From: an uncultured Blautia sp.
GTDB lineage: Bacteria; Bacillota; Clostridia; Lachnospirales; Lachnospiraceae
NCBI GenBank assembly: GCA_934394595.1
Contig: CAKRRX010000012.1
Location: forward strand, 1 to 38,240
Reading direction: 5' to 3'
DNA length: 38,240 bases
The notes beneath the pieces were generated by a model. The model made no database searches. It was not told the DNA's origin and saw only the letters and a list, made by a program, of their open reading frames with translations. Below are positions 1 through 7,915 of the stretch, piece after piece. The position numbers and the translations under genes are program-made. Positions within the stretch are counted from its first letter, which is position 1, and each line of letters begins with the position of its first letter.

Positions 1-155
1 TCAAGACAACCAACTAGCTTAGTTATCTCTCGTCATTACTGTTATAAAAAGTTCATTCTTTTGAATGATGATTCGTTTAGAATTTTCGAGAATCGTATGT
101 GTTTCACTGTTCAGTTTTCAAGGTTCTTTGTTGTTGTCTCAGCGACAGCTTATAT
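1..155 (-). promoter_or_regulatory. Probable rRNA operon leader (5' part of transcript running off the left edge)
   Basis: Read on the minus strand, this AT-rich stretch carries ACCTTGAAAACTGAACA (about 105-122). That resembles the boxA-type antitermination sequence found before 16S rRNA, and in 16S-23S spacers, of many Firmicutes. It lies downstream of two consensus promoters and contains no open frame. I infer that a 16S gene starts just beyond base 1, but no rRNA sequence is visible here. Confidence 0.6.
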
Positions 156-184
156 AGATTATCATAAGCAGTTGTGTTTGTCAA
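156..184 (-). promoter_or_regulatory. Proximal rRNA-type promoter
   Basis: On the minus strand, -35 TTGACA (184-179) and -10 TAATCT (161-156) are separated by 17 bp. Transcription would run left into the boxA-like leader. It is the nearer of two tandem promoters, an arrangement typical of rRNA operons. Confidence 0.65.
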
Positions 185-280
185 CAACTTTTTTATTTTT
201 TTAATTCAGAAAACACATGAATGCTTTTACATTCTTATCTGTCTTTCGAATTGTTTGCCCTTGTCTCAAGGACATGTGTT

Positions 281-309
281 ATGATACCAGAGCATTCCCA
301 TAAAGTCAA
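281..309 (-). promoter_or_regulatory. Distal rRNA-type promoter
   Basis: On the minus strand, -35 TTGACT (309-304) and -10 TATCAT (286-281) have a 17-bp spacer. It lies 125 bp upstream of the second promoter and in the same direction. Tandem promoters with no open frame between them support an rRNA operon leader. Confidence 0.6.
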
Positions 310-385
310 GCTTTTTTCTAAATTTGTTATTCAACATGTTTTTTTGTGACTTTTGTGAATATTCTAACTATTTGTTTCATTCAAG

Positions 386-562
386 TCGAACGTCCGTGAG
401 ACTTAGCGCGTGATTCTGGTCAGCGAAGCTGACTTATTCCTATCAGAATCACTGCGCATCCTCGCGGAGCGTTTATCTCAGTCTGAGACCTAACTCCCAC
501 TGAGACAAATTTGCTATTACTCACCACCTGAAGAGGTGGGAGTCTTCTCGACTGAGATAAAA
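386..562. other. Gene-free structured element (candidate ncRNA or non-autonomous transposon-like repeat)
   Basis: The stretch is packed with nested inverted repeats. AACGTCCGTGAG (389-400) pairs with 461-473 with one bulge. Inside it GTGATTCTG (410-418) pairs with 444-452, and GTCAGC-GAA-GCTGAC forms 419-433. A second domain is closed by TTTATCTCAGTC (472-483) with 550-561. It encloses CTCCCAC (494-500) with GTGGGAG (536-542), and the alternative hairpin CCACCT-GAAG-AGGTGG. No tnpA or tnpB gene is present. The compact palindromes recall IS200/IS605-type ends or palindrome-associated derivatives, but a structured RNA gene is equally possible. Strand is unknown. Confidence 0.5.
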
Positions 563-623
563 GAAATGGATTTTATGCAGTTTCTGATCCTCTCAGCTCC
601 TACATAAAATCCAGATTTCTTTT
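559..623 (-). terminator. Terminator-like hairpin after the M42 peptidase gene
   Basis: AAAAGAAAT (559-567) pairs with 615-623 and GGATTTTATG (568-577) pairs with 603-612, giving a 19-bp stem with a 2-base bulge. The minus strand continues into only a short T-run, so termination may be weak or bidirectional. It overlaps the edge of the structured element by a few bases. Confidence 0.55.
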
Positions 624-652
624 ACTTATTATATAGAACACATTATCTATTT

Positions 653-1729
653 TTAGAAACTCATAATCTGCTCTTCGTCCAGTCTTTTGAGAATTTCGCA
701 TGCCAGCTTAACCGCATTATCAAAATCAGCATAGGCTGAAATTCCGTAATGTGTGTGTGCATAGCGAACCGGAACTCCGATAACGATAACCGGGACTGCT
801 TTTTCAGTCAGATGTATAGCTGCACCATTGGTTGAACCGGCACTACGAACTGCATCCTGAACCGGAATACCAAGCTTTTCTGCCAGATCCAGCGCATATC
901 TCTGATAACGCGGATTGGTGATCATGCGGGAATCAATGTGACGGAGCATCGGACCACGTTTGATAGCTGTCTGAACCATATATGGCTCAACGCAGGTATC
1001 ATCTGCCGGGCATCCCTCAAAAACAATTGCGATATCCGGCTTAATTACCTGTGCTGTCACGGTAGCACCACGCACACCAACCTCTTCCTGTGCTGCACAA
1101 GCGCCAACAATATCTACATTCAGATCCTGACCAGCCAGTGTATGCATGGTCTTAAGAATTGCCGCACATCCCAGACGACAGTCAAAACTCTTGCCCACCA
1201 TCAGATCTGTAGTTTCTGAGTATGTAAATGTCACATCCGGCACTACCGGTTCACCGATACGAATGCCGAACTTTTCAACTGCCTCTTCTTTCGAAACAGC
1301 ACCAACATCTACCGTGATATCTTTCATATCCAGAGGTGCTTTACGCTCCTGCTCTGTCATGAAATGCGGAGGCTTGCTGGTAGTAAGACCCGGGATATAT
1401 TCTCCGAATCGGTTGCGAACCCAGACTTTATGTGCCGGAATATTGTGGTTAACCCAACCTCCGATCTGAATGATGCGGAGCGTTCCGTTCGGGCAGATGG
1501 CCTGCACCATAAAACCAACCTCATCACTATGTGCGTCAAGCTGAACAACCGGACGCTTGCCGTTATTTTCTTTACGGCGGATATACAGGTTGCGCATGTG
1601 ATCTTCTGTAATTTCTCCGAGTCCCTCTGCATAAGGGCGAATCGCTGCAACCACTTCATCTTCAAAACCGGATGTACCATTTGCATTTGAAATTGCTGCA
1701 ATCATTTCCAGCGTCGTTTTTTTATCCAT
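653..1729 (-). CDS. M42 family metallopeptidase (glutamyl aminopeptidase/glucanase-like)
   Basis: This 358-aa cytosolic zinc aminopeptidase is a normal length for M42, a family of multi-subunit enzymes that remove N-terminal residues from short peptides. Expected landmarks are visible: AHSDEVG with His67, a DCR motif with Asp183, the AQEEVGVRG motif with the catalytic and metal-binding Glu215/216, FEG with Glu238 in the place of the usual acidic ligand, and RYAHTHYG with His325. The ATG is preceded by GAGGTG at 5-nt spacing. It lies 12 nt downstream of the creatininase-family gene and is clearly cotranscribed with it. Together with the upstream binding-protein stump, the context suggests uptake and breakdown of peptides or amides. 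The exact substrate cannot be read from sequence. Confidence 0.9.
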   Translation of the reverse strand: MDKKTTLEMIAAISNANGTSGFEDEVVAAIRPYAEGLGEITEDHMRNLYIRRKENNGKRPVVQLDAHSDEVGFMVQAICPNGTLRIIQIGGWVNHNIPAHKVWVRNRFGEYIPGLTTSKPPHFMTEQERKAPLDMKDITVDVGAVSKEEAVEKFGIRIGEPVVPDVTFTYSETTDLMVGKSFDCRLGCAAILKTMHTLAGQDLNVDIVGACAAQEEVGVRGATVTAQVIKPDIAIVFEGCPADDTCVEPYMVQTAIKRGPMLRHIDSRMITNPRYQRYALDLAEKLGIPVQDAVRSAGSTNGAAIHLTEKAVPVIVIGVPVRYAHTHYGISAYADFDNAVKLACEILKRLDEEQIMSF

Positions 1730-1741
1730 TCTAACACCTCT

Positions 1742-2503
1742 TTATGAAAGTTTTACTTTCTTGAACTCTTCCATGAAATCAACAATGTAGTTTGCTGTGG
1801 TCTCAAGCATCTCCTTGCCCCACTCCTCTGTAGCGGTACTCGGATGATCCGGTCCAATCCAGCCGCTGTCTGTTACATGCGGAGTATTGCGAAGAATCTC
1901 AACCGTAACTCCCTTGTACTCAACGGAACGGAAACCAGTTGTCTTCAGGTTTTCGGACAGATGCTTGAACTGAAGCTCACCACCGATCTCGCTCTTATCA
2001 ACTAACGACGGGTCGATACCAAGAATTGCTGCTGTTTCTTCACCGCCGCCATGACCACCTTTCCATGCCGGGTTCATATCCCATGCCATCAGCCACCAGT
2101 TAAGCATAGCAACCAGGCAACCCTTGTCTTCGAATTCCATGCCAAGACGCTCAATCATCTTAATGTTTCCGCCATGTCCATTCAGGAAAACAAATTTTCT
2201 TGCTCCGTGACGATACAGACTCAGGAACACCTGACGGCAGAACTGATAGAGCACTTCATTGTCAATATCAATGGTACCCGGATACGGAGCTAAGCTCTGG
2301 CAAGAGCCATACGGAATAGTCGGAGCAATCAAAACATCGCTCTTCTTCTCGATTTTCTCTAACAAATGCTCCGGAATCAATGTATCTGTTCCAAGTGGCA
2401 TATGACGGCCATGACACTCAATACTACCAATAGAAACAAGTACCATATCATTTTTTTCAAAATATTCCTGGGCCTTCGGCCAGGTCAGATTTGCTAATCT
2501 CAT
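1742..2503 (-). CDS. Creatininase family protein
   Basis: This 253-aa protein of the creatininase superfamily of metal-dependent amidohydrolases has the signature ligands: Glu29 and His31 in SIECHGRHMPLGTD, Asp40, His110 in NGHGGN, and Glu155/156 in HGGGEET. Family members hydrolyse cyclic or linear amide bonds (creatinine, formamides, riboflavin-pathway intermediates), so the substrate is open. The start was moved to the second Met because AAAGGA lies 9 nt upstream of it, whereas the longer frame (to 2521) has no ribosome site. The stop lies 12 nt before the M42 peptidase. Upstream by 82 nt is the remnant of a peptide-binding protein, so the enzyme was probably part of a peptide or amide utilisation operon. 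Confidence 0.85.
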   Translation of the reverse strand: MRLANLTWPKAQEYFEKNDMVLVSIGSIECHGRHMPLGTDTLIPEHLLEKIEKKSDVLIAPTIPYGSCQSLAPYPGTIDIDNEVLYQFCRQVFLSLYRHGARKFVFLNGHGGNIKMIERLGMEFEDKGCLVAMLNWWLMAWDMNPAWKGGHGGGEETAAILGIDPSLVDKSEIGGELQFKHLSENLKTTGFRSVEYKGVTVEILRNTPHVTDSGWIGPDHPSTATEEWGKEMLETTANYIVDFMEEFKKVKLS

Positions 2504-2585
2504 AATTCTCTTTCCTTTCATGTAATAATTATTCTCTTCAGAAAAATTGGACTATCTGGAAACCGGATAGTCCGACATCCGTTCA

Positions 2586-2927
2586 TTACTGTGCTACTTT
2601 AACCTTCTCCAGGCTGTGGTAACCATTGGCATCCATAACGAATCCTTCAACCTTCTTGTTAGCACCAACGTTGATGGAGCTGTAGTATACCGGGATATTA
2701 TTGTTAATCTCATCTAATTTAATTGCAAGTTCCTTATAAAGTTCTTTACGTTCCTCTTCGTTTGTATTGGAACGAGCCTCTTCGATCAGCTTATCAACAT
2801 CCGGATCTGCAAGGAAGCTTCGGTTACCTGCAGCACCCTGCTGAGTTGAGTGTTCAAGAGAATAGTATGTGTAATCAGCATCTCCACTGGAGGTTGTCCA
2901 ACCAAAATATGCTAAGTCATGCCTAAT
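2586..2927 (-). pseudogene. 3' remnant of an oligopeptide ABC transporter substrate-binding protein (OppA/DppA family)
   Basis: An open frame of about 113 codons without a usable start ends in VKVAQ and a stop. It reads like the C-terminal part of a family 5 solute-binding protein: a FGWTTSSGDADYTYYSLEHS stretch, then NRSFLADPDVDKLIEEAR, a KELYKELAIKLDE helix and NNNIPVYYSSINV. Full-length members are about 500-600 aa, so roughly four fifths is missing. Immediately upstream, in another frame (about 2914-2975), the minus strand encodes IASEMLKNKLGM. That resembles the segment normally lying some 30 residues before FGW, so an internal frame-shifting deletion is possible. No permease or ATPase genes remain nearby. 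The protein would not be exported or functional. Confidence 0.75.
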
Positions 2928-2949
2928 TTATTTTTCAGCATTTCAGATG

Positions 2950-3008
2950 CAATTCCTTGCGACAGCTTGTTTATATTTACACTGCCGCAAGGAGAAGTCA
3001 AGCACTTT
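2950..3008 (-). promoter_or_regulatory. Candidate regulated promoter with palindromic operator
   Basis: On the minus strand TTGACT is followed 19-20 bp later by ATATAA/TATAAA. The long spacer is typical of promoters activated by MerR-family regulators. An inverted repeat CCTTGCG-A-CAG with CTG-C-CGCAAGG brackets the -10 region. Transcription would run into the binding-protein remnant. The regulator is not encoded nearby, and this is inference from layout only. Confidence 0.35.
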
Positions 3009-3066
3009 TTTTAAAATCTTTTTTATTTTTCACCCAACATTTTAAGTTATCTTTTTGCTCAACTGA

Positions 3067-4443
3067 TTATGTTTTCATGATATAACGGATTGCATCCTGA
3101 ATCTGCCTTACATATACCAGCTGAATCCCCGCTGTATTCTCTACAGAGCTTCTGCAGACCTCCGGCAGAAGCACAGTATCAAAACCAAGCTTCTTTGCTT
3201 CCTGCACTCTCTGGCCAGCCATGCTCACCGCACGCACTTCTCCGCTAAGGCCAATCTCTCCAAATGCCATCAGCTTGTCCGGGATCACAATATCCTTCAT
3301 GCTGGACGCAATAGCCAGACAAATTCCCAGATCGATTGCAGGCTCTGTCATTTTCATGCCCCCTGCAATATTCACATAGGCATCAGAATTAGCAAGATGA
3401 AGCCCAACTTTTTTCTCAAGAACTGCCATCAGAAGATTCACACGATTAAAATCTGTTCCCACCGCAGTCCGCCTGGGAATACCAAAATTGCTCTCGCAGA
3501 CCAATGCCTGTATTTCCACAAGGATCGGCCTGGTTCCCTCCATTGAGCAGGCAACCACGCAGCCGGAAGCATTTTCCGGACGTCCCTCCAGAAGGTATTC
3601 CGATGGATTTGACACCTCTTCCAGTCCAGATCCCTGCATTTCAAAAACACCGATCTCGTTGGTGGAACCAAATCGATTCTTCACAGCACGCAGGATTCGA
3701 TAGGAAGCATGTCTGTCCCCCTCAAAATACAGCACAGTATCCACCATATGTTCCAATACTCTTGGCCCGGCAACATTGCCTTCCTTTGTCACATGCCCCA
3801 CTATAAATATAGTAATTCCAAGGCCTTTGGCGATCTGCATCAACACATTTGTGGATTCTCTTACCTGGGAAACACTTCCAGGCGCAGAACCAATTTCTTC
3901 ATCAAACATAGTCTGTATAGAATCTATGATTGCCACATCTGGCTTTTTACGCTCCATGACTTCCCGGACAGTATCCAGATTGGTCTCACACAGAAGTTGC
4001 AGATTTTCATTAAAAGTACCGATACGATTGGCACGAAGCTTGATCTGGCGCAGGGATTCCTCTCCCGAAATATACAGCACAGAACTTCCATTTTCAGCCA
4101 GATTCCGACATACCTGTAAAAGGAGGGTGGATTTTCCAATACCTGGATCTCCCCCCACAAGAACCAAAGACCCGGGAACGATTCCGCCCCCGAGTACTCT
4201 GTCTAGTTCTCCTATTTTCGTAGTCTGCCGCTCATCTTCCTTCAAACTGATATCCTTTAAGATTACCGGCTCAGACTGCTGCCTGGAAGCTGCTTTGCCT
4301 CCTGATGAAGCTTTCTTCCCTGTAGAGACAGGTTCCTCCACAAAGGAATTCCATGCCTTACATCCAGGACACTGTCCCATCCATTTGGCTGATTCATAGC
4401 CGCACTCCTGGCAGAAATATATCATTTTTTTGTTTTTCAGCAT
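3067..4443 (-). CDS. radA: DNA repair protein RadA
   Basis: A 458-aa RecA-like ATPase that processes recombination intermediates and drives branch migration. Domains in order: an N-terminal four-cysteine zinc finger (CQECG...CPGC, residues 11-28), Walker A GGDPGIGKST, Walker B VAIIDSIQT, the RadA-specific KNRFGSTNE motif, and a C-terminal Lon-like domain ending in VRQIQDAIRYI. The length fits the family. Its ATG overlaps the 3' end of the upstream small gene by 7 nt, so the two are translationally coupled. A second Met at residue 7 could also serve as start. The order clpC, small gene, radA resembles the clpC-radA linkage known in Bacillus, which supports a stress-response role. Confidence 0.96.
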   Translation of the reverse strand: MLKNKKMIYFCQECGYESAKWMGQCPGCKAWNSFVEEPVSTGKKASSGGKAASRQQSEPVILKDISLKEDERQTTKIGELDRVLGGGIVPGSLVLVGGDPGIGKSTLLLQVCRNLAENGSSVLYISGEESLRQIKLRANRIGTFNENLQLLCETNLDTVREVMERKKPDVAIIDSIQTMFDEEIGSAPGSVSQVRESTNVLMQIAKGLGITIFIVGHVTKEGNVAGPRVLEHMVDTVLYFEGDRHASYRILRAVKNRFGSTNEIGVFEMQGSGLEEVSNPSEYLLEGRPENASGCVVACSMEGTRPILVEIQALVCESNFGIPRRTAVGTDFNRVNLLMAVLEKKVGLHLANSDAYVNIAGGMKMTEPAIDLGICLAIASSMKDIVIPDKLMAFGEIGLSGEVRAVSMAGQRVQEAKKLGFDTVLLPEVCRSSVENTAGIQLVYVRQIQDAIRYIMKT

Positions 4444-4850
4444 TTTACAATTTTCACATCAACAGCTGAGCCATTTCCAAGCTCTACGCTGAAAGAAAGC
4501 TTGCCGCCAAGGTTGGTTTCCATCTTACCTGTACTTGCGCCGTCAAGATATACCTCATACTGAGCCTCTGCCTCAAGTTCCACGGTAATCTGTGCATCCT
4601 CCGGACCTTCTACGCGAAAGCTCATCTGATCTCCATCCTGTGCCAGATCAAATACAGCGGTACCCGGTACGGACTCATATACAAACATACCATTGCGCTC
4701 CAGCTTGGTGATCTCCTTGAATGTCTTTACTTTATACATATCTCCCTGATGTGGATAATCGGAAACTTTTGATTTCTGGTTTTTCTCATAATCTCCAAAG
4801 CTGATGGTACCATTTTCCTCTGTACGGATCAGTTCCTTTACTACTGCCAT
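4437..4850 (-). CDS. Conserved hypothetical protein upstream of radA
   Basis: A 137-aa acidic protein with no signal peptide or membrane segment. It begins MAVVKELIRTEENGTISFGD and is rich in predicted beta-strands in its second half (TAVFDLAQDGDQMSFRVEG, AEAQYEVYLDG, GGKLSFSVELGNG). Similar proteins in Lachnospiraceae are sometimes labelled endosialidase-like, from memory, and I see no catalytic motif to support that. The start was placed at the ATG preceded by GGGAGG 9 nt upstream. A longer frame to 4940 lacks a ribosome site and runs through the structured leader. It overlaps radA by 7 nt and is expressed with it from the promoter at 4941-4970. Confidence 0.75.
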   Translation of the reverse strand: MAVVKELIRTEENGTISFGDYEKNQKSKVSDYPHQGDMYKVKTFKEITKLERNGMFVYESVPGTAVFDLAQDGDQMSFRVEGPEDAQITVELEAEAQYEVYLDGASTGKMETNLGGKLSFSVELGNGSAVDVKIVKC

Positions 4851-4940
4851 GATGCTTGTCCTCCCTAAGACTCTTTCGTTATGTTCTCCGGCTGATACTG
4901 TCTCGCCGGATCTTTTCATCAGTTTCCTGATGTTGCACAT
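4851..4940 (-). promoter_or_regulatory. Structured 5' leader of the small gene-radA transcript
   Basis: Between the promoter and the GGGAGG ribosome site, the minus strand forms CATCAG-GAAA-CTGATG, a 6-bp stem with a tetraloop, and then TCCGGC...GCCGGA. There is no T-run, so it is not an obvious terminator. It matches no riboswitch class I can recall. Confidence 0.45.
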
Positions 4941-4970
4941 ATTATATAATAAAACCCTTTTCTTTGCCAG
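4941..4970 (-). promoter_or_regulatory. Promoter for the small gene and radA
   Basis: On the minus strand, -10 TATAAT (4946-4941) and -35 CTGGCA (4970-4965) are 18 bp apart. It lies in the 190-bp gap after clpC, so radA can be expressed apart from clpC. Confidence 0.6.
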
Positions 4971-5040
4971 TACCTTATATAAAATTTATAGCATTTTTAG
5001 ATTTACAGCTGACACTTTGCCTTTCACAGGAATATCGCTC

Positions 5041-7506
5041 TTACTTTGCTTTCACTGTAAAACGTATTTCTTTATTTCGATACTGTACCTGTACGCAATC
5101 TCCTCGCCGGATTCTGCCTTCTAGAAGTTCATTTGCCAGCCGATCCTCGATTTTGGACTGAATTGCACGGCGCAGTGGTCTCGCCCCATATTTGGCATCA
5201 AATCCGGCCTCTGCCAGATGATCCACTGCTGAATTTGTGACCTTCAGCTGAATGTCCATCTGCTCTTGGCATCTGTCTTCCAGCGATTTTAACAGCAGAC
5301 AAACGATTTTTCGGATTTCTTCTTTATTCAGGGTATGAAAAACCATGATCTCATCAATTCTGTTGAGAAATTCCGGCTTAAAAAGCCTTCTTACTTCTTC
5401 CATAACACCGGATTTCATTTTTTCATAATCCTTTTTCTCATCCTTCTGGGAAATAAAGCCGAGCTGCTTTGGCTCCACAATCGCCTGAGCCCCTGCATTG
5501 GAGGTCATGATAATGATAGTCTGCTTGAAGTCTACCCTTCTCCCATGGGCATCTGTGATGTGACCATCGTCCAGCACCTGAAGAAGAATGTTAAACACAT
5601 CCGGATGGGCCTTTTCAATCTCATCAAACAGGATCACACTATAAGGATTTCTGCGTACCTTTTCACTGAGCTGCCCACCCTCATCGTATCCAACATAGCC
5701 TGGTGGAGAACCGATCAGCTTGGAAACACTGTGCTTCTCCATATATTCAGACATATCAACACGGATCATGGCCTGCTCACTGCCAAAAACAGCCTGGGCA
5801 AGTGCTTTAGACAGTTCTGTCTTACCCACACCTGTAGGACCCAGGAATAAAAAGGAACCGATTGGACGGTTTGGGTCTTTTAGTCCCACACGACCACGCT
5901 TTACAGCCTGGGAAACAGCATGTACAGCCTCTTCCTGCCCGATCACACGTCTGTGAAGTTCTTTTTCCAGTTGCGCAAGCCGCCTGGTTTCCCCTTCTGT
6001 GAGACGCTGTACCGGTATTTTGGTCCAGTCCGATACAATGGATGCCACTGCTTTTTCATCTACTTTTCCAGACTTTTTGCCATTCTTTTTCTGTTCTTTT
6101 GCACGAAGCTGTTCCATTTTTTCCTGGACTGCTTTCTGTTTTTTCTGGCATTCCCTTGCCAGATCCAGATTTCCAGCCTTGATAGCGGATTCTTTTTCCT
6201 GCAGGAGCTGCTGGATTTCCAGGCCAAGGTCTTCAAGCCGGAAAGAATTCTGATAACCTGCCAGTTGTACTTTCGATGCAGCTTCATCAATCAGATCAAT
6301 GGCTTTGTCTGGCAGGAAGCGATCGTTGATATATCGTACTGACATTTTTACAGCTGCTTCCAGGGCTTCATCCAGGATTTCCACTTTATGATGGCGCTCA
6401 TAATAAGGCCGCAGCCCCTTTAGAATCTCATAAGCCTCTTCTTCTGTAGGTTCTTCTACTGTCACCGGCTGAAAACGACGCTCCAGCGCAGCATCTTTTT
6501 CAATATATTTACGATACTCTTCCAGTGTAGTTGCACCGATGATCTGTAGTTCTCCCCTGGAAAGAGAGGGTTTCAGAATATTAGATGCATCCAGGGCTCC
6601 TTCTGCCCCACCGGCTCCAATAATGGTATGAAGCTCATCAATAAATAACAGAACCCTCTGATTTTCCCTTACCTCATCCACCACTTTGCGGATACGTTCT
6701 TCAAATTCACCTCTGTACTTACTTCCTGCCACCATTCCGGACAGATCTAGCACTACAAGCCTTTTATCCCGAATGGTATCCGGAACTGAACCTGCATAAA
6801 TTCTCTGTGCCAGCCCCTCTGCAATGGCTGTTTTTCCCACTCCTGGTTCGCCTACAAGACAGGGATTATTCTTGGTTCTTCTGCTTAATATCTGGATCAA
6901 CCGGTTGATTTCCCGGTCTCTTCCTACTACAGGATCCAGTTTTCCCTCTGCTGCCATCTGGGTCAGATCACGGCTGTACTGATCCAGCGCAGGGGTGGGA
7001 CTTCCCTTATGTCCCTGTGCTGCTCTGGCAGCCTGAAATTCCTCCTGTATGGATTCGTTATCATATCCCATGGCTCCAAGCACAGCAGCATAAAGTTTCT
7101 GGATATTAATTCCCATTGTATAAAGAAGTCTGGTTCCAACACAGTCTGTCTCGCGGAGCATTGCAAGGAGCAGATGCTCGGTCCCAGCCTTTTCATTTCC
7201 CATATTCTGTGCTTCTGATATTGCATTTTCCAGAACTTTCTCTGTCCTGGGACTGTATTTCGGACTTGTCTGCAACTCCGTCAGAGTCTGTGTATCTGAG
7301 GGGGTAACAAGTTTATCAATCAATTCCACAAGCTTTTTGCCATCTACCTGGAATTCTTCCAGCACTCTGCCTGCAGTTCCCTCTGTTTCACTGAGAATGC
7401 CCAGCAGTAGATGTTCTGTGCCAATATAGCCCAGTTCAAAATCAACTGCTGCAGCTTTTGCCAGATTCAGAGCTGTCTGTGCCTGCTTCGTGAATTTGTT
7501 GCTCAT
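5041..7506 (-). CDS. clpC: ATP-dependent Clp protease ATP-binding subunit ClpC
   Basis: An 821-aa Hsp100 unfoldase that feeds substrates to ClpP. It has two N-terminal Clp repeats (residues 1-150), AAA1 with Walker A GEPGVGKT (219-226) and Walker B LLFIDELH, and a middle UVR/coiled-coil region ([20 protein letters not shown]). AAA2 follows with GPTGVGKTE, the pore-loop region [12 protein letters not shown] and Walker [13 protein letters not shown]. An LGFISQ segment sits where the ClpP-binding loop is expected. The C-terminal D2 domain ([19 protein letters not shown]) is complete. AGGAGG lies 12 nt before the ATG. It follows the GntR regulator gene by 17 nt. In Bacilli clpC is in an operon with ctsR-mcsA-mcsB, and those genes are absent here. 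Confidence 0.96.
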   Translation of the reverse strand: MSNKFTKQAQTALNLAKAAAVDFELGYIGTEHLLLGILSETEGTAGRVLEEFQVDGKKLVELIDKLVTPSDTQTLTELQTSPKYSPRTEKVLENAISEAQNMGNEKAGTEHLLLAMLRETDCVGTRLLYTMGINIQKLYAAVLGAMGYDNESIQEEFQAARAAQGHKGSPTPALDQYSRDLTQMAAEGKLDPVVGRDREINRLIQILSRRTKNNPCLVGEPGVGKTAIAEGLAQRIYAGSVPDTIRDKRLVVLDLSGMVAGSKYRGEFEERIRKVVDEVRENQRVLLFIDELHTIIGAGGAEGALDASNILKPSLSRGELQIIGATTLEEYRKYIEKDAALERRFQPVTVEEPTEEEAYEILKGLRPYYERHHKVEILDEALEAAVKMSVRYINDRFLPDKAIDLIDEAASKVQLAGYQNSFRLEDLGLEIQQLLQEKESAIKAGNLDLARECQKKQKAVQEKMEQLRAKEQKKNGKKSGKVDEKAVASIVSDWTKIPVQRLTEGETRRLAQLEKELHRRVIGQEEAVHAVSQAVKRGRVGLKDPNRPIGSFLFLGPTGVGKTELSKALAQAVFGSEQAMIRVDMSEYMEKHSVSKLIGSPPGYVGYDEGGQLSEKVRRNPYSVILFDEIEKAHPDVFNILLQVLDDGHITDAHGRRVDFKQTIIIMTSNAGAQAIVEPKQLGFISQKDEKKDYEKMKSGVMEEVRRLFKPEFLNRIDEIMVFHTLNKEEIRKIVCLLLKSLEDRCQEQMDIQLKVTNSAVDHLAEAGFDAKYGARPLRRAIQSKIEDRLANELLEGRIRRGDCVQVQYRNKEIRFTVKAK

Positions 7507-7523
7507 AAATCGGTAATTCCTCC

Positions 7524-7895
7524 TTACTGCCCGTACTCGTCCAGAATCTCATCTATGAGGCTGTGAACTTCTTCTCTTGTCACATTGTTACAGCATCCTC
7601 TGGCAAGTGCAACCATCAGATTCTGTTTCAATTCCTCCATAGCCCTGATCTTGTCTACATCCAGGCAAATCACTGCGCCTTTTCTTCTATCAATGGATAC
7701 AAAGCCTTCCTGACGCAGTAGGGAATAGGCTTTATTTACAGTATGCATGTTAATTCCTATTGTATCTGCCAGCTGTCTCACAGATGGAAGAGGATCCCCT
7801 TCCTGCAGCCGGGATGTGGCAATCCCCATGATGATCTGATTCATCAACTGGGTATATAGTGCTTCATCACTTTGGAAATCTATCTCGATTACCAT
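7524..7895 (-). CDS. GntR family transcriptional regulator (YtrA-like)
   Basis: A 123-aa protein with an N-terminal winged helix (YTQLMNQIIMGIATSRLQEG, DPLPSVRQLADTIGINMHTV, NKAYSLLRQEGFV) and a short helical tail instead of a large effector domain. That layout marks the small YtrA subfamily. Members usually repress adjacent genes, often transporters. The start is the ATG preceded by GGGAGG 5 nt upstream. A frame reaching 7964 would run through a hairpin. It ends 17 nt before clpC, so it is probably cotranscribed with clpC and may regulate it in place of CtsR, which is inference. The effector is unknown. Confidence 0.88.
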   Translation of the reverse strand: MVIEIDFQSDEALYTQLMNQIIMGIATSRLQEGDPLPSVRQLADTIGINMHTVNKAYSLLRQEGFVSIDRRKGAVICLDVDKIRAMEELKQNLMVALARGCCNNVTREEVHSLIDEILDEYGQ

Positions 7896-7915
7896 TTTTC
7901 CCTCCCTGTAATATA

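Noticed and set aside
382..392. TCAAGTCGAACG resembles the start of 16S rRNA variable region 1 (CAAGTCGAACG).
   Set aside because: The match is only about 10 bases, with no flanking 16S similarity and the wrong orientation for the inferred operon. Probably chance.
4870..4930. CTGATGA followed later by CGAAA in the radA leader looks like hammerhead ribozyme core boxes.
   Set aside because: The required stem II does not form directly between the two boxes, and no matching stem I or cleavage triplet is seen.
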